Shown here one piece after another: positions 7,727 through 13,986 of a stretch of DNA of 33,604 nucleotides; the first letter of the stretch is position 1, and every line of letters starts with the position of its first letter. The position numbers and the translations under genes were made by a program. The stretch comes from CAZVBV01 sp964509975. GTDB taxonomy: Bacteria; Patescibacteriota; Gracilibacteria; UBA4473. The stretch spans positions 1 through 33,604 of the forward strand of contig CAZDZO010000012.1 of the NCBI GenBank assembly GCA_964509975.1. Direction: 5' to 3'. Under the pieces are notes generated by a model. It saw nothing but the letters and a program-made list of their open reading frames with translations, was not told the origin of the DNA and did no database searches.

Positions 7727-7747
7727 ACTTTATTACAGAAAACTAAC

Positions 7748-7779
7748 GGCCTCCCCGCTCAGCGGGGGGGTCTTTTTTT
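7748..7779 (+). terminator. fusA intrinsic terminator
   Basis: A GC-rich stem (CCTCCCCGC pairing with GCGGGGGGG across a TCA loop) is followed by a run of seven T at 7773-7779. It starts 21 nt after the fusA stop. Confidence 0.8.
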
Positions 7780-7890
7780 ATACCCCCTCCAACTCCCCCT
7801 GCAAGGGGGAGAATTTATAGGAATTCCCTTTCTTCTGGGATTCCTTCTTTTGGTTCCTCCCCTTGCAGGGGAGGCTAGGTGGGGTATTAA
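7780..7890. repeat. Hairpin repeat (ATACCCC family), left copy flanking DUF559
   Basis: The left arm (7780-7817) begins ATACCCCCTCCAAC and carries a hairpin CTCCCCCT/AGGGGGAG with a GCA loop. The right arm (7853-7886), read on the other strand, begins ATACCCCACCTAGC and carries CCTCCCC/GGGGAGG. The arms are therefore imperfect inverted repeats about 35 bp long with ~35 bp between them. Each arm contains a promoter-like pair pointing outwards: minus strand TTGCAG (7804-7799), 16 bp, TATAAA (7782-7777); plus strand TTGCAG (7863-7868), 16 bp, TATTAA (7885-7890). The element ends next to the DUF559 stop codon. Confidence 0.7.
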
Positions 7891-7891
7891 A

Positions 7892-8257
7892 TTAAATCCG
7901 ATCTAGCACTCGCAAAAGCTCATCAATGCATCCCTCGCAATTCTTCATAACATCGTTATTCATAAAGAGAAGCACCTTGATCCCTTGGTTCTCCAGAAAT
8001 TTTGTTCGTACCGCGTCTTTCTTGATGAGTTCGTCTGAAAGGAAATGACTATCCCCATCCACCTCAATGACAAGCTTCTTCTCAAAAGAATAAAAATCAA
8101 CAATGTATTTTCCAATTGAACACTGGCGTCGAAACCTAATCCCCTCTATTTGCCTGTTTCGAAGATAATACCAAAGTTTCTGTTCTGGCTTGGGCATGTC
8201 GTTTCGGAGTTTTCGCCGTAGTTCTTTATATTCTGGACGGTTTATTATATTTTTCAC
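7892..8257 (-). CDS. DUF559 family nuclease-like protein (Vsr-related fold)
   Basis: A 121-residue DUF559 protein, full length for the family. The PD-(D/E)xK-type core is visible: RQCSIGKYIVDFY (Asp near residue 53), then KLVIEVDGDSH with the conserved ExDGxxH, and a C-terminal strand GIKVLLFMNNDVM. The family is related to the Vsr mismatch endonuclease, but its substrate is unknown. The start is GTG at 8257; an internal ATG would remove the conserved RxxLRxxMPxxEQKLWYYLRNRQ region. It is bracketed on both sides, within 2-10 bp, by copies of the same hairpin repeat, and the right copy supplies its likely promoter (TTGCAG, 16 bp, TATTTT, 6 nt, GTG). This arrangement suggests that gene and repeats travel together. 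Confidence 0.85.
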   Translation of the reverse strand: MKNIINRPEYKELRRKLRNDMPKPEQKLWYYLRNRQIEGIRFRRQCSIGKYIVDFYSFEKKLVIEVDGDSHFLSDELIKKDAVRTKFLENQGIKVLLFMNNDVMKNCEGCIDELLRVLDRI

Positions 8258-8263
8258 AAAAGG

Positions 8264-8291
8264 AAAATACCCCCTCTAGCTCCCCCTGCAA
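8264..8291 (-). promoter_or_regulatory. Promoter for DUF559 supplied by the repeat arm
   Basis: Minus strand: TTGCAG (8291-8286), 16-bp spacer, TATTTT (8269-8264), then 6 nt to the GTG start at 8257. The -35 and spacer are part of the repeat arm itself; the same spacing is found in two arms of the other copy. Confidence 0.5.
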
Positions 8292-8366
8292 GGGGGAGAA
8301 TTTAGATATTTTTAATATTTTAGGTAGTACAATTCCTCCCCTTTGGGGGGAGATTAGGTGGGGTGA
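8267..8366. repeat. Hairpin repeat (ATACCCC family), right copy flanking DUF559
   Basis: The left arm (8267-8304) matches the left arm of the first copy almost base for base (ATACCCCCTCTAGC then CTCCCCCTGCAAGGGGGAG then AATTTA). The right arm (8331-8366) is CCTCCCC-rich and ends AGGTGGGGTGA. The two copies have the same orientation, so they form direct repeats around DUF559. The right end abuts the metG stop codon (8368), so the hairpins could also terminate metG transcription. Confidence 0.7.
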
Positions 8367-8367
8367 T

Positions 8368-9789
8368 TCATTTCCTCTCAAACAAGATTCCAGCGTCCCC
8401 AACCTTGTCCTTGTCGCCAAGCATCGCCTTCATCTTTGGTGCACTCTGGGGAAGAAGCACCTCCGCCATTTGAGCGAGAAGTTCGAGTTTTTGCAAGAGT
8501 GTTGCGAAAACTTTGCTAGCCCCCTCTAAATCAGTTTTTGCCATCGTCCACACTTGAGTCTCATTCAGTAATTCGTTCGCCGATGCCACCACTGAGAAGT
8601 AATGATCTATCGCTGTTTTGAGCTTGTTCTGTTCCATAAGATCTTCAAACTCTTTCGTTTCGCCCCCCGTCAGAGCTGATCCTTCCGGCTTCTGTCCGTC
8701 GAGAAACTTGTGAATCAAAACCACAACACGGTTAAAGAGATTTCCCACGCCCCCCGCAAGCTTCGTACGATAAAAGTCATCGAAGTGTTCGAGGGAAAAA
8801 TCTCCATCATTTCCAAATTCGAAACTTGAAAGCAGTCCGAGCCGAAGAGCATCGTTTCCGTATTTCTCAGAGAGTTCTAATGGTGAAATTACATTTCCCA
8901 AAGACTTACTCATCTTTTCTCCATTCACAGTAAAAAACCCGTGCGCAAACACCTCTTGTGCTGGATCCATGCCTGCAGATAAAAGCATTGCTGGCCAGAT
9001 AACACAGTGAAACCGTGTAATATCTTTCCCAACAATATGAACTGCTGACTTCCAGAAGTCTCGCCTGTCGTCGGTGTCAATTCCTGAGTAGTAATTAATC
9101 AATGCGTCGAACCACACATAAATCTTGTGCTCGTCGTCCCACGGAAGAGGGATTCCTACCTCAGCACTTTCCCGAGAGATGGAAACATCTTCGAGTCCGG
9201 ATTTAATGAAGCTAATCACTTCGTTTTTTCGTGTCTCAGGAAGTAAAAGTTTTGGATTCTTTTCATAGAGCGCTAAGAGCTGGTCTCCGTATTCTGATAA
9301 TTTGAAGAAATAGTTTTCTTCCTCAAGGATGTCCGGCTTTTTTTTGTGATCGGGACAGTTTCCATTTTCATCCAGGTCTATTTCTTTCAAAAAAGTTTCA
9401 CACCCCGTACAGTATTTTCCTTCATATTTTCCTTTATAAATATCGCCTTTGTCATGGATTTTTGTGAGAATAGTGTTGACCGTTTTTTGATGCCTTGGCT
9501 CGGTGGTACGGATGAAATCATCGAACTGGATGCCTGTTTTTTCCCACGTTTCTTTCCAAGTTTTCGCCATCTCTTCCAAATATTCTGGGATTGGTTTCCC
9601 TGACACTTTTGCGGCATCAACGGTTTTTTGCGAATTCTCGTCTGTCCCCGTTAAGAAAAACACATTCTCTTTCCCCAGCTTCATTCGCCAATAGCGCGCC
9701 AATGTGTCAGTCGCGAGAGTGCAGTAAGCATGCCCAATGTGTGGCACGTCGTTCACGTAATAAATGGGGGTAGTGAGGTACTTCTTCAT
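8368..9789 (-). CDS. metG: Methionyl-tRNA synthetase
   Basis: It charges tRNA-Met with methionine using ATP. The 473-residue protein has the class I signatures PHIGHAY (HIGH, residues 16-22) and KMSKS (about 290), plus a zinc-binding insert with one CxxC knuckle (CTGCETF, about 124-130) and a second partial one (CPDH). It lacks the C-terminal tRNA-binding EMAP-like domain found in longer versions. The start MKKYLTTPIYYVND at 9789 is fixed by the family N-terminus and by a strong promoter whose -10 ends 7 nt upstream, implying a leaderless transcript; an upstream in-frame start at 9825 would lie inside the -35. Confidence 0.97.
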   Translation of the reverse strand: MKKYLTTPIYYVNDVPHIGHAYCTLATDTLARYWRMKLGKENVFFLTGTDENSQKTVDAAKVSGKPIPEYLEEMAKTWKETWEKTGIQFDDFIRTTEPRHQKTVNTILTKIHDKGDIYKGKYEGKYCTGCETFLKEIDLDENGNCPDHKKKPDILEEENYFFKLSEYGDQLLALYEKNPKLLLPETRKNEVISFIKSGLEDVSISRESAEVGIPLPWDDEHKIYVWFDALINYYSGIDTDDRRDFWKSAVHIVGKDITRFHCVIWPAMLLSAGMDPAQEVFAHGFFTVNGEKMSKSLGNVISPLELSEKYGNDALRLGLLSSFEFGNDGDFSLEHFDDFYRTKLAGGVGNLFNRVVVLIHKFLDGQKPEGSALTGGETKEFEDLMEQNKLKTAIDHYFSVVASANELLNETQVWTMAKTDLEGASKVFATLLQKLELLAQMAEVLLPQSAPKMKAMLGDKDKVGDAGILFERK

Positions 9790-9796
9790 GATCGGA

Positions 9797-9825
9797 TTTA
9801 TAGCGGAATTCTGGAGGATTTTCAA
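9797..9825 (-). promoter_or_regulatory. metG promoter, leaderless geometry
   Basis: Minus strand: TTGAAA (9825-9820), 17-bp spacer, TATAAA (9802-9797), then exactly 7 nt to the ATG at 9789. This is the clearest example of the -10/7 nt/ATG arrangement in the window. Confidence 0.65.
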
Positions 9826-9846
9826 TTGTGGATTTCAGAAATTTTC

Positions 9847-10052
9847 GATCCCCGCCTTCTCGGGGACATGTTTTCGATTTAATAACAACCAGTCCTCCTG
9901 GCTTGCCCAGGATCGGATCAAAACCATGTCCTCGACTTTGCTCGGGGATTGGAAGCGGCTCCTAAGCGCTAGCGCTATGCTTATGTCTTCTCTTCGGCTC
10001 CCTCTGTAAACAGTTGCCATATTCTCAGGATTCTGGGCAAGCCAGAATGACA
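9847..10052. repeat. MITE-like element, TGTCAT family, copy 3
   Basis: The left part has a hairpin CCCCG/CGGGG (about 9850-9865). The right end has the same perfect hairpin as copy 2 (ATTCTGG/CCAGAAT, 10030-10048) followed by GAC, preceded by the shared ACAGTTGCCAT. The interior has further hairpin-like pieces (CTTGCCCAGGATCGG; a run of AGCGCTAGCGCT around 9963-9974), so it may be two elements joined. With short flanks it accounts for the 325-bp gene-free stretch 9790-10114, in which I see no coding sequence. Confidence 0.55.
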
Positions 10053-10114
10053 AAAAGAAGGATTTTCTTTTTTTAACTTTTCGACTCAGGAAAAAACCCT
10101 ACAATAAAATTACA

Positions 10115-10717
10115 ATGCTTCCCAAAAAGCCTGATTTCACGACCAACAAATTCGCATTCATGCGAAAAAACTTTCGAACGCTGTCATTTGAAATGCGGAT
10201 TATTTTTGTAGCACACGCCCTCACTGTTCTCTTTTGCTTCCTTCCTTGGATTTCTGTGGAACCACTTTACGATGCGCCCTATTGGAACTCTGGATTCTTT
10301 GGTCCCAGCGGACTCATCGGGCTCTTTATTTTTTTATTCTCTTTGTCTGTTGTGGCTGTTTTTCTCGACAAGCTCTGGGAAACAAGACGCATCAAGCTTC
10401 CTTTTTCAGAAAAACAGTTTTTTCTAGGAATAGGAATTGAGCAGGTACTTCTCATTGTTCTCGCTTGGTCCGTACTTATTTCAATCAGTCGTGACTTTGA
10501 GGTTTCAGAGGTTCGTTTTGGAATTTTTGTTACACTTCTTTCACAAGTCGTTGGACTTGTTGCCGCACAACTTCATGCCCAAAAGGACAAAAAACAACAG
10601 GCCATGGCTTTTTTTCAACACCCACACAAACATCCTCCCAAGAAAACTGAAAAACCAGAAAAACTCGGGGGGCTTTTTAACAAGGAAGAACAAGAAGATA
10701 ACGCACTCGAAGAATGA
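10115..10717 (+). CDS. Uncharacterised four-helix membrane protein
   Basis: A 200-residue protein with about four transmembrane segments: residues 27-45 (IIFVAHALTVLFCFLPW), 65-90 (GLIGLFIFLFSLSVVAVFL), 105-125 (FFLGIGIEQVLLIVLAWSVLI) and 135-155 (FGIFVTLLSQVVGLVAAQL). A basic N-terminus and a long charged tail (lysine-, glutamate- and histidine-rich, HPHKHPPKKTEKPEK) lie on the cytoplasmic side by the positive-inside rule. I recognise no family. The stop codon overlaps the start of the next gene (ATGA), so the two are translationally coupled. A TACAAT hexamer at 10100-10105, 9 nt before the ATG, is a likely -10 with a weak -35. Confidence 0.75.
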   Translation: MLPKKPDFTTNKFAFMRKNFRTLSFEMRIIFVAHALTVLFCFLPWISVEPLYDAPYWNSGFFGPSGLIGLFIFLFSLSVVAVFLDKLWETRRIKLPFSEKQFFLGIGIEQVLLIVLAWSVLISISRDFEVSEVRFGIFVTLLSQVVGLVAAQLHAQKDKKQQAMAFFQHPHKHPPKKTEKPEKLGGLFNKEEQEDNALEE

Positions 10718-11145
10718 CAAAAGACTCAAAACCCGATGCCTCATTTTTGGATGAATCCCAGCAAGCAGGACGCGCTTCGGGAAAGGTAAAAATTTCTGAT
10801 CTTGATGCCGCCATTGCTTCGGTAAATGCGATCATGCATGAGGATGTCGCTAAAAATGTCCGCGACACAAAAGAAGACGAACTCCCGACAACAAAAATTG
10901 CCGTCTATTGTCACGACTGTCGAGAACTAGTTGCTGCTGGATTTGGAAAAACCCTGCGCGGGAACGCGCGAACTATATGTGGTGCTTGTAATTCAAAGAA
11001 AATTTCAATGGGTCGAGAAGAAGCGCTGACACGTTTTTATCATCTCAATGATCGACCAAAAAATCCTGTGCAAAAGAAAGGTTCCCCCGCTGACAAAGCA
11101 GCTCCTGTCAAACCTTCCCCAAAAAAAAGAATATTTAAAAAATAA
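10714..11145 (+). CDS. Small zinc-ribbon protein of unknown function
   Basis: A 143-residue protein. A central four-cysteine zinc ribbon is formed by YCHDC (about residue 66) and ICGAC (about 90), followed by SKKISMGREEALTRFYHL. The flanks are charged and probably disordered; the tail is Lys/Pro-rich (KPSPKKRIFKK). The N-terminal third contains a predicted helix (ISDLDAAIASVNAIMHEDV). It overlaps the membrane protein gene by 4 bp (ATGA). A role as a nucleic-acid-binding or adaptor protein linked to that membrane protein is possible but unsupported beyond context. It lies just upstream of lexA but ends before the lexA operator. Confidence 0.75.
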   Translation: MTKDSKPDASFLDESQQAGRASGKVKISDLDAAIASVNAIMHEDVAKNVRDTKEDELPTTKIAVYCHDCRELVAAGFGKTLRGNARTICGACNSKKISMGREEALTRFYHLNDRPKNPVQKKGSPADKAAPVKPSPKKRIFKK

Positions 11146-11184
11146 CAATTTACAAAGGGGGTCAATTCGTTTTCCTTGTGTTTT

Positions 11185-11211
11185 GTATACACGTGTATAC
11201 ATTGTGTATGC
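11185..11211. promoter_or_regulatory. Probable LexA operator upstream of lexA
   Basis: A perfect 16-bp palindrome GTATACACGTGTATAC (11185-11200) is followed one helical turn later by a third near-identical half-site, GTGTATGC (11204-11211 versus GTGTATAC at 11193-11200). It sits between a possible -35 (TTGTAT, 11183-11188) and -10 (TATGCA, 11207-11212), 13 bp before the lexA start. Autorepression by LexA is the expected function. No copy of this site is seen upstream of recA. Confidence 0.7.
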
Positions 11212-11223
11212 AAAACAAAAAAT

Positions 11224-11856
11224 ATGAAAACACAATTTACGCCAAAAGAACTCGCTACAGTTAAGGTCGTTCGAAACGAAATAATGAGAACCGGCAAGGT
11301 CCCTTCTATTCGACAAGTAATGAGCGCCATGGAATACCGATCCCCACAATCTGTCTCTCGTATCTTTGATGAGTTGATTAAGAAGGGGGTACTTTCCCGA
11401 ACAGTAGAGGGAAAGTATTTATTTAACGAGGGGGTTGCTACAAGCAACACCAATCCCGGAACCGTTGATGTTCCCTTGATTGGTACAGCCAGCTGTGGGA
11501 CACCTGTCTTTGCTGAAGAAAACATTGAGGGCTATTTTCCAATTTCAGAACGTATTGCACCTCCGTCTCAAAAACATTTTCTCCTGCGAGCCGAGGGAGA
11601 TTCAATGAATAAAAAGAATATTTATGATGGTGATTTGGTTTTGGTTCAGAAGAAAAACACAGCTCACAACGGAGATCTTGTGGTGGCACTTATTGACGAC
11701 GAGGCAACGATTAAAGAGTTTCAACGGCACGGAGACATGGTGGCGCTTCGCCCTCATTCTACAAACCTGATGCACAAACCGATTATTCTCAGTGAAGAAT
11801 TTCAAATTCAGGGAGTGGTTGTCAAAGCTATCCCAGCCTCTTTTTTTAATCCTTAA
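11224..11856 (+). CDS. lexA: LexA-like SOS repressor
   Basis: A 210-residue repressor with an N-terminal winged helix (residues 1-68; PSIRQVMSAMEYRSPQSVSRIFDELIKKG split by the turn) and a C-terminal S24 autoprotease domain. Catalytic Ser127 is in EGDSM and Lys164 in EATIKEF, both in the expected setting (NIYDGDLV between). The self-cleavage bond is Cys91-Gly92 (ASCGTPVF), as in UmuD, where most LexA proteins have Ala-Gly. The start at 11224 matches family length; upstream codons run through the operator. LexA senses DNA damage through RecA filaments, and recA follows 94 bp downstream with its own promoter. Confidence 0.93.
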   Translation: MKTQFTPKELATVKVVRNEIMRTGKVPSIRQVMSAMEYRSPQSVSRIFDELIKKGVLSRTVEGKYLFNEGVATSNTNPGTVDVPLIGTASCGTPVFAEENIEGYFPISERIAPPSQKHFLLRAEGDSMNKKNIYDGDLVLVQKKNTAHNGDLVVALIDDEATIKEFQRHGDMVALRPHSTNLMHKPIILSEEFQIQGVVVKAIPASFFNP

Positions 11857-11898
11857 TTATAAAATTTTTATGAAACACGAATTTGCTTTCAAACAAAC

Positions 11899-11928
11899 TT
11901 AACCACACACTCACCCCCGCTCTAAGAT
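11899..11928 (+). promoter_or_regulatory. recA promoter
   Basis: TTAACC (11899-11904), 18-bp spacer, TAAGAT (11923-11928), with a leader of about 15 nt and no Shine-Dalgarno sequence. The same TAAGAT -10 appears at 17044-17049. Confidence 0.4.
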
Positions 11929-11950
11929 ACTTATTAAAAAACACATTATC

Positions 11951-12958
11951 ATGGCAGAAGATGTAAAAAAATCAGCTCTCGCGTCAGCTCTCGCGCAAAT
12001 CGAAAAAGACTTTGGAAAGGGCTCAATCATGAAACTCGGGGACCACGAAAAGGCGAAAATTGAAACCGTCAGTTCTGGTTCTATCTCTATTGATCTCGCC
12101 CTTGGGGGCGGATACCCAAAGGGACGAATTATCGAAGTCTATGGTCCAGAAAGTTCTGGAAAAACAACTATTTGTTTACACGCCGTAGCGGAATTTCAAA
12201 AAGCCGGAGGAACCGTTGCCTTTATTGATGCAGAGCATGCACTTGACCCTACGTACGCGGGAAAGCTTGGGGTGAATACTGACGAACTTCTTCTTTCTCA
12301 GCCCGATTCTGGAGAACAGGCGCTCGAAATTGTCGAAGCTCTCGTTCGCTCTGGTGGAGTAGATCTTATCGTCATCGACTCGGTCGCCGCACTCACTCCA
12401 CGAGCAGAAATTGAGGGGGCGATGGGGGATGCTCAAATGGGATTGCAGGCTCGGCTCATGAGCCAGGCATTGCGAAAACTAACGGCTGTCTCTTCAAAAA
12501 TGGGAACGACCATTATTTTCGTCAATCAGATACGAATGAAGATCGGCGTAATGTTCGGCAACCCCGAAACTACTACTGGTGGGAATGCATTGAAGTTCTA
12601 TTCTTCACTTCGAGTTGAAGTGCGAAAAGGCGCCAAGATCGAATCGGGGACCGGCGATGCAAAAGAGGCAAACGGAAACGAGGCACGAATCAAGATTGTA
12701 AAAAACAAAGTCGCTCCGCCATTCAGAACCGCAACGGTTGATATTATGTTCAACGAAGGAATTTCAAAAATGGGAGACTTGCTTGAGACGGCTACGAAGA
12801 TGGAAATTGTGGAGAAGGCGGGGGCCTTTTACAGCTTCAAAGAAGTAAAACTTGGACAAGGAAAACAGAAGTCTGTAGATTTCCTGAAGGAAGCAAAAAA
12901 CAAGAAAGTTGTGACGGACATCGAGAAACTTGTCCTCGCAAAAGCCGCACTCAAATAA
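11951..12958 (+). CDS. recA: Recombinase RecA
   Basis: It forms ATP-dependent filaments on single-stranded DNA, drives strand exchange and triggers LexA self-cleavage. The 335-residue protein is typical throughout: Walker A GPESSGKTT (about residues 65-73), FIDAEHALDP, Walker B LIVIDSVAAL, the L1/L2 DNA-binding loops (AEIEGAMGDAQMG and FGNPETTTGGNALKFYSS) and the NQIRMKIGVMFG segment. The C-terminus is short and lacks the long acidic tail of E. coli RecA. It follows lexA, but the lexA-type palindrome is not present upstream. Confidence 0.98.
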   Translation: MAEDVKKSALASALAQIEKDFGKGSIMKLGDHEKAKIETVSSGSISIDLALGGGYPKGRIIEVYGPESSGKTTICLHAVAEFQKAGGTVAFIDAEHALDPTYAGKLGVNTDELLLSQPDSGEQALEIVEALVRSGGVDLIVIDSVAALTPRAEIEGAMGDAQMGLQARLMSQALRKLTAVSSKMGTTIIFVNQIRMKIGVMFGNPETTTGGNALKFYSSLRVEVRKGAKIESGTGDAKEANGNEARIKIVKNKVAPPFRTATVDIMFNEGISKMGDLLETATKMEIVEKAGAFYSFKEVKLGQGKQKSVDFLKEAKNKKVVTDIEKLVLAKAALK

Positions 12959-12977
12959 TATTATGCTAACTGAAAAG

Positions 12978-13005
12978 AACCGTGGGCAATTGTTCGCGGT
13001 TTTTT
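12978..13005. terminator. Bidirectional terminator between recA and rdgB
   Basis: Stem AACCGTG (12978-12984) pairs with CGCGGTT (12995-13001) with one G-T pair, followed by a T run on the plus strand and by CTTTT on the minus strand. The genes converge here. Confidence 0.6.
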
Positions 13006-13607
13006 CAAGAAAGCGTTCTGAGAAATTCTGCCATGGCTTTGGCCGAAGAGCCTCGATGGGAAGCTGCGTTTTTTTCTTCTTTTGTCATGGCTGAATATAC
13101 GACATCGTACCCGTCAGGAATAAAGACGGCTGAAACAGGAATCCCTGGTTCCATTTCGGTTTCAGATTGTTCGGTGATAACTCCTGAACATTCCCCAATG
13201 CAAATGAACTCCTTTTCCGTTTGTGGGTCGAAATAAGCCATGGAGGAATAGAATGTCGCCTTTCTATTTGTCTCGCCTTCTAGGAGCGTTAAAAACGCGT
13301 CCAGCCATGCTTTGTCTTCCTTCTCTGGGATCTCTCGGCGCGTCCTGAGTCCGAATTTTTCCGGATACGTATCCAAAATCAATCCTGAATCTTCTCCAAT
13401 CGAAGGCAGTCCCGTAAGACCTGCAAAAAACTTCGCCTTCAAAAGAGCGTTTTCTTCAAATGTCATTCCTGTTTCTTCTGGGTCCTCTGTTCGCCCAAGG
13501 TCTTTGAGTGATGCAAATACAATGTCTTCGGTCAGTCCGTGCACACGAAAAGCTTCTACCATTTCATTTCTCTTTCCTTCGTTCCCAGTAGCGAGCAATA
13601 TTTTCAT
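13005..13607 (-). CDS. rdgB: Non-canonical purine NTP pyrophosphatase (RdgB/HAM1)
   Basis: It hydrolyses ITP, dITP and XTP to monophosphates, keeping deaminated purines out of DNA and RNA. The 200-residue protein has the family motifs LLATGNEGKRNE (residues 4-15), TFEENALLKAKFFA (about 49-62), GEDSGL with the metal-binding Asp, and the C-terminal ASHRGSSAKAM. It overlaps the rbfA stop by 4 bp (ATGA), so the two genes are one transcriptional unit. Confidence 0.95.
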   Translation of the reverse strand: MKILLATGNEGKRNEMVEAFRVHGLTEDIVFASLKDLGRTEDPEETGMTFEENALLKAKFFAGLTGLPSIGEDSGLILDTYPEKFGLRTRREIPEKEDKAWLDAFLTLLEGETNRKATFYSSMAYFDPQTEKEFICIGECSGVITEQSETEMEPGIPVSAVFIPDGYDVVYSAMTKEEKNAASHRGSSAKAMAEFLRTLS

Positions 13608-13921
13608 GATAAAAGATCTCTTATCTTCCCCGTTGCTTGTGCCGACTTATCAAGCTTGAATCGAATTTTCATTGGTCGTCGTAATTGCACTTGTTGAGAT
13701 ACTTCATATTCCATCTTCGGCCCTACCCGCTGAATAGCTTTGATAAAATCTTTTGGCCCCCCTATTGAGCGCACATACACATCCGCCATTCCTAAGTCTC
13801 CTGCCACTTCGATTTCGGTTACCGTCACAAACCCAACCTGGTTGGGAGAAAGAAATTGTTGAAAAAGTGGGGGAATTTTTTCCTTTAATACGCTCGCCAC
13901 TCGTTTGCTTCGTTCCGACAT
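13604..13921 (-). CDS. rbfA: Ribosome-binding factor A
   Basis: A KH-fold protein that helps mature the 5' end of 16S rRNA in the 30S subunit. The 105-residue length is normal. Features are SKRVASVLKEKIPPLF near the start, VTVTEIEVAGDLGMADVYV in the middle and LRRPMKIRFKLDKS near the end. The start MSERSKRVA at 13921 is chosen by family fit; ATGs at 13927 and 13936 add only MRAMK. The AKN-type KH loop is not obvious, as in some divergent RbfA proteins. The upstream region is shared with the divergent exonuclease gene. Confidence 0.85.
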   Translation of the reverse strand: MSERSKRVASVLKEKIPPLFQQFLSPNQVGFVTVTEIEVAGDLGMADVYVRSIGGPKDFIKAIQRVGPKMEYEVSQQVQLRRPMKIRFKLDKSAQATGKIRDLLS

Positions 13922-13950
13922 TTTCATCGCCCGCATAGTGTCTGTTTTCC

Positions 13951-13979
13951 TTGAAAAATCAAGGGATTTTCGGGATACT
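13951..13979 (+). promoter_or_regulatory. Promoter of the DnaQ-DinG-like gene, leaderless geometry
   Basis: TTGAAA (13951-13956), 17-bp spacer, GATACT (13974-13979), then exactly 7 nt to the ATG at 13987. No ribosome-binding site is possible. Confidence 0.6.
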
Positions 13980-13986
13980 GCACACA

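Noticed and set aside
7748..7886. CRISPR-like repeats from the C/G-run hairpins
   Set aside because: There are only two copies of each arm, they are inverted pairs, and there is no regular spacer series.
9847..10052. tRNA gene in the 325-bp gap between metG and the membrane protein gene
   Set aside because: The hairpins do not form a cloverleaf with T-loop GTTCRA and acceptor stem; they match the repeat family instead.
10714..10717. Recoding of TGA as glycine (as in Gracilibacteria/Absconditabacteria)
   Set aside because: TGA ends several genes in ATGA overlaps and also ends metG, and no conserved glycine in fusA, recA or rpoC is encoded by TGA.
11857..11950. LexA operator upstream of recA
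   Set aside because: No GTATAC-type half-site or palindrome is present in the 94-bp gap.
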